This document shows positions 62,963 to 64,000 of a DNA stretch of 64,000 nucleotides, in pieces. The notes below the pieces were generated by a model that did no database searches, was not told the DNA's origin, and saw only the letters and a program-made list of their open reading frames with translations. Origin of the DNA: Actinacidiphila yanglinensis (GTDB taxonomy: Bacteria > Actinomycetota > Actinomycetes > Streptomycetales > Streptomycetaceae). Location: positions 434,001 to 498,000 of the forward strand of contig NZ_FNVU01000005.1 of NCBI RefSeq assembly GCF_900107965.1. The letters run 5' to 3'. Position 1 is the stretch's first letter. Each line of letters opens with the position of its first letter. Both the position numbers and the translations under genes were made by a program.

Positions 62963-64000
62963 TCATCCGCCACGCGGCGCCGTCGCGACGCTGCCCGGTG
63001 CCCGCCGCCGTGGGAAGCCGAACGCGGCGGCCAGCGCGGGCTGGTGGAAGGAGGTGATCCGGCTGATGCCGCCGACGGTGACGGTGAGCACCACCACGCC
63101 GTACGCCTGGTAGCCGCCGCGCCGATCACGGGTGTACGCCATCGCGGCGGGCTGCCCGTTCGCGCGCGTGGGCAGCATGAGCCAGTCGCCGGGCGATCCC
63201 AGCACCCAGGTACGGAGGTAGGGCACGCAGGTCGCGTTCCCGGCGAACCAGGTGGTGAAGGGGGTCGCCTCCAGGGTGGCGTCACGGCGCAGCAGCCGTT
63301 CCAGGGCCGGTGCGTCGGCGTTCTGGAAGGCCGCGATGTACTGGTCGAGGAACGCGTGGGCCGCCGGTTCGGTGGGCGGCGTGATCTCGTCGGCCGCGGG
63401 GGACACCTCCCGCAGCCGGCTGCGGGCGCGCTGCAGCGTGCTCTTGACCGCCGTCGTGGTGGTGCCGAGCATGGCGGCGACCTCCGCGGCCGGGAAGGAC
63501 AGCACCTCCCGCAGGATGAGCACCGCGCGCTGCGTGCCGGACAGGTACTGCAGGCTCGCGACGAGCGCCAGCCGCAGGTCCTCCCGCGCGAGGACGACGG
63601 AGGCGGGATCGGCTGCGTCCGGGGTCACGAGCACGTCGGGAAGCGGTTCGAGCCAGCGGACACCCGGTGCGGCCGGTACCGGCGCGGCCTCGGGGTCCGG
63701 TTCCGGACCGCCGAGGCCGGACGGCAGCACCCGCCGGCTGTGGTGCGCCAGCGCGGTCAGGCAGGCGTTGGTGGCGATCCGGTAGAGCCAGGTGCGCACC
63801 GACGACCGGCCCTCGAACGCGTCGTAGGAACGCCAGGCGCGCAGGTAGGTCTCCTGGACCGCGTCGGTGGCGTCGTCGACCGAGCCGAGCATGCGGTAGC
63901 AGTGCGCCAGCAGCTCCCGCCGGAAGGGCTCGGTGGCGCCGGCGAACGCCTCGCCGTCGGGAGTGCCGGTCTCCCGGTCGGGTCCGTACCAGGTCACCAA
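62963..64000 (-). CDS. ECF sigma factor with SnoaL-like tail (SigJ/SigG type), start at window edge
   Basis: 345 aa visible. Region 2: FRRELLAHCYRMLGSVDDATDAVQETYLRAWRSYDAFEGRSSVRTWLYRIATNACL; region 4: LQYLSGTQRAVLILREVLSFPAAEVAAMLGTTTTAVKSTLQRARSRL. The C-terminal ~130 residues are a SnoaL/NTF2-like domain that replaces an anti-sigma factor in this group. The start may be the GTG at 63997 or lie beyond the window. 41 bp separate it from the phosphoesterase gene on the same strand. Confidence 0.9.
   Translation of the reverse strand: MVTWYGPDRETGTPDGEAFAGATEPFRRELLAHCYRMLGSVDDATDAVQETYLRAWRSYDAFEGRSSVRTWLYRIATNACLTALAHHSRRVLPSGLGGPEPDPEAAPVPAAPGVRWLEPLPDVLVTPDAADPASVVLAREDLRLALVASLQYLSGTQRAVLILREVLSFPAAEVAAMLGTTTTAVKSTLQRARSRLREVSPAADEITPPTEPAAHAFLDQYIAAFQNADAPALERLLRRDATLEATPFTTWFAGNATCVPYLRTWVLGSPGDWLMLPTRANGQPAAMAYTRDRRGGYQAYGVVVLTVTVGGISRITSFHQPALAAAFGFPRRRAPGSVATAPRGG

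Overview
The window is very GC-rich actinobacterial DNA, most probably Streptomyces or a close relative such as Actinacidiphila or Kitasatospora. The evidence is third-position GC bias, frequent GTG starts, 4-nt ATGA/GTGA gene overlaps, Tat signal peptides and lipoproteins, an S-(hydroxymethyl)mycothiol dehydrogenase, a snapalysin protease, two genes with rare TTA codons, and GGGGCGCG-type intergenic repeats. No rRNA, tRNA, CRISPR array or intact insertion sequence was seen. Both ends cut through, or nearly through, genes: katG on the left and an ECF sigma factor on the right.

Layout. 1-5.9 kb: katG, a Tat-exported glycosidase-like protein, a divergent pair of small HTH regulators sharing a five-copy operator array, and a DUF4232 lipoprotein. 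5.9-11.9 kb: a catabolic island with a TrzA/MtaD-type amidohydrolase divergent from an IclR regulator, then CaiB CoA-transferase, citryl-CoA-lyase-like protein, and the LigB and LigA parts of an extradiol dioxygenase. Three copies of a 15-bp palindrome sit in its promoters. 11.9-20 kb: DUF4291 protein, PCu(A)C-like lipoprotein, metE under a cobalamin riboswitch, an alpha/beta hydrolase, a DUF2252 protein and a membrane-anchored protein. 20-23.7 kb: a cold-adaptation group (CspA, DEAD-box helicase, fatty-acid desaturase, small protein) with terminator-like hairpins in both leaders. 23.7-28.2 kb: formaldehyde and redox genes (mycothiol-dependent and FdhA-type dehydrogenases, methyltransferase, MarR, azoreductase).

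28.4-36.5 kb: a class C beta-lactamase-like hydrolase, then a co-directional set of cis-prenyltransferase with a TTA codon, MpaB/DUF2236 oxygenase fused to EF-hands, Baeyer-Villiger-type monooxygenase, alpha/beta hydrolase and MFS exporter. I read this as a candidate uncharacterised isoprenoid or lipid oxidation cluster. 36.6-43.8 kb: a DrrAB-like ABC exporter with its NarL-type two-component system, a PH-domain membrane protein and an AfsR-like STAND regulator. 43.9-50 kb: a choice-of-anchor A surface protein, a regulator fusing an IS30-type HTH to a winged helix with CAACG operators in front of a DUF4097 gene, a DUF4253 protein, a CMD protein and a 14-TM MFS transporter.

50.2-58.2 kb: a tightly packed sugar-acid operon (GntR, DHDPS/KDG aldolase, IlvD/Edd dehydratase, and binding protein, ATPase and two permeases), with a TTA codon in the aldolase gene. 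58.4-64 kb: snapalysin, a small secreted protein, a SigE-type sigma factor with a membrane-anchored propeller partner, a metallophosphoesterase and an ECF sigma factor with a SnoaL-like tail. The two most novel-looking systems are the CoA-dependent extradiol cluster and the prenyltransferase/EF-hand MpaB/BVMO cluster.
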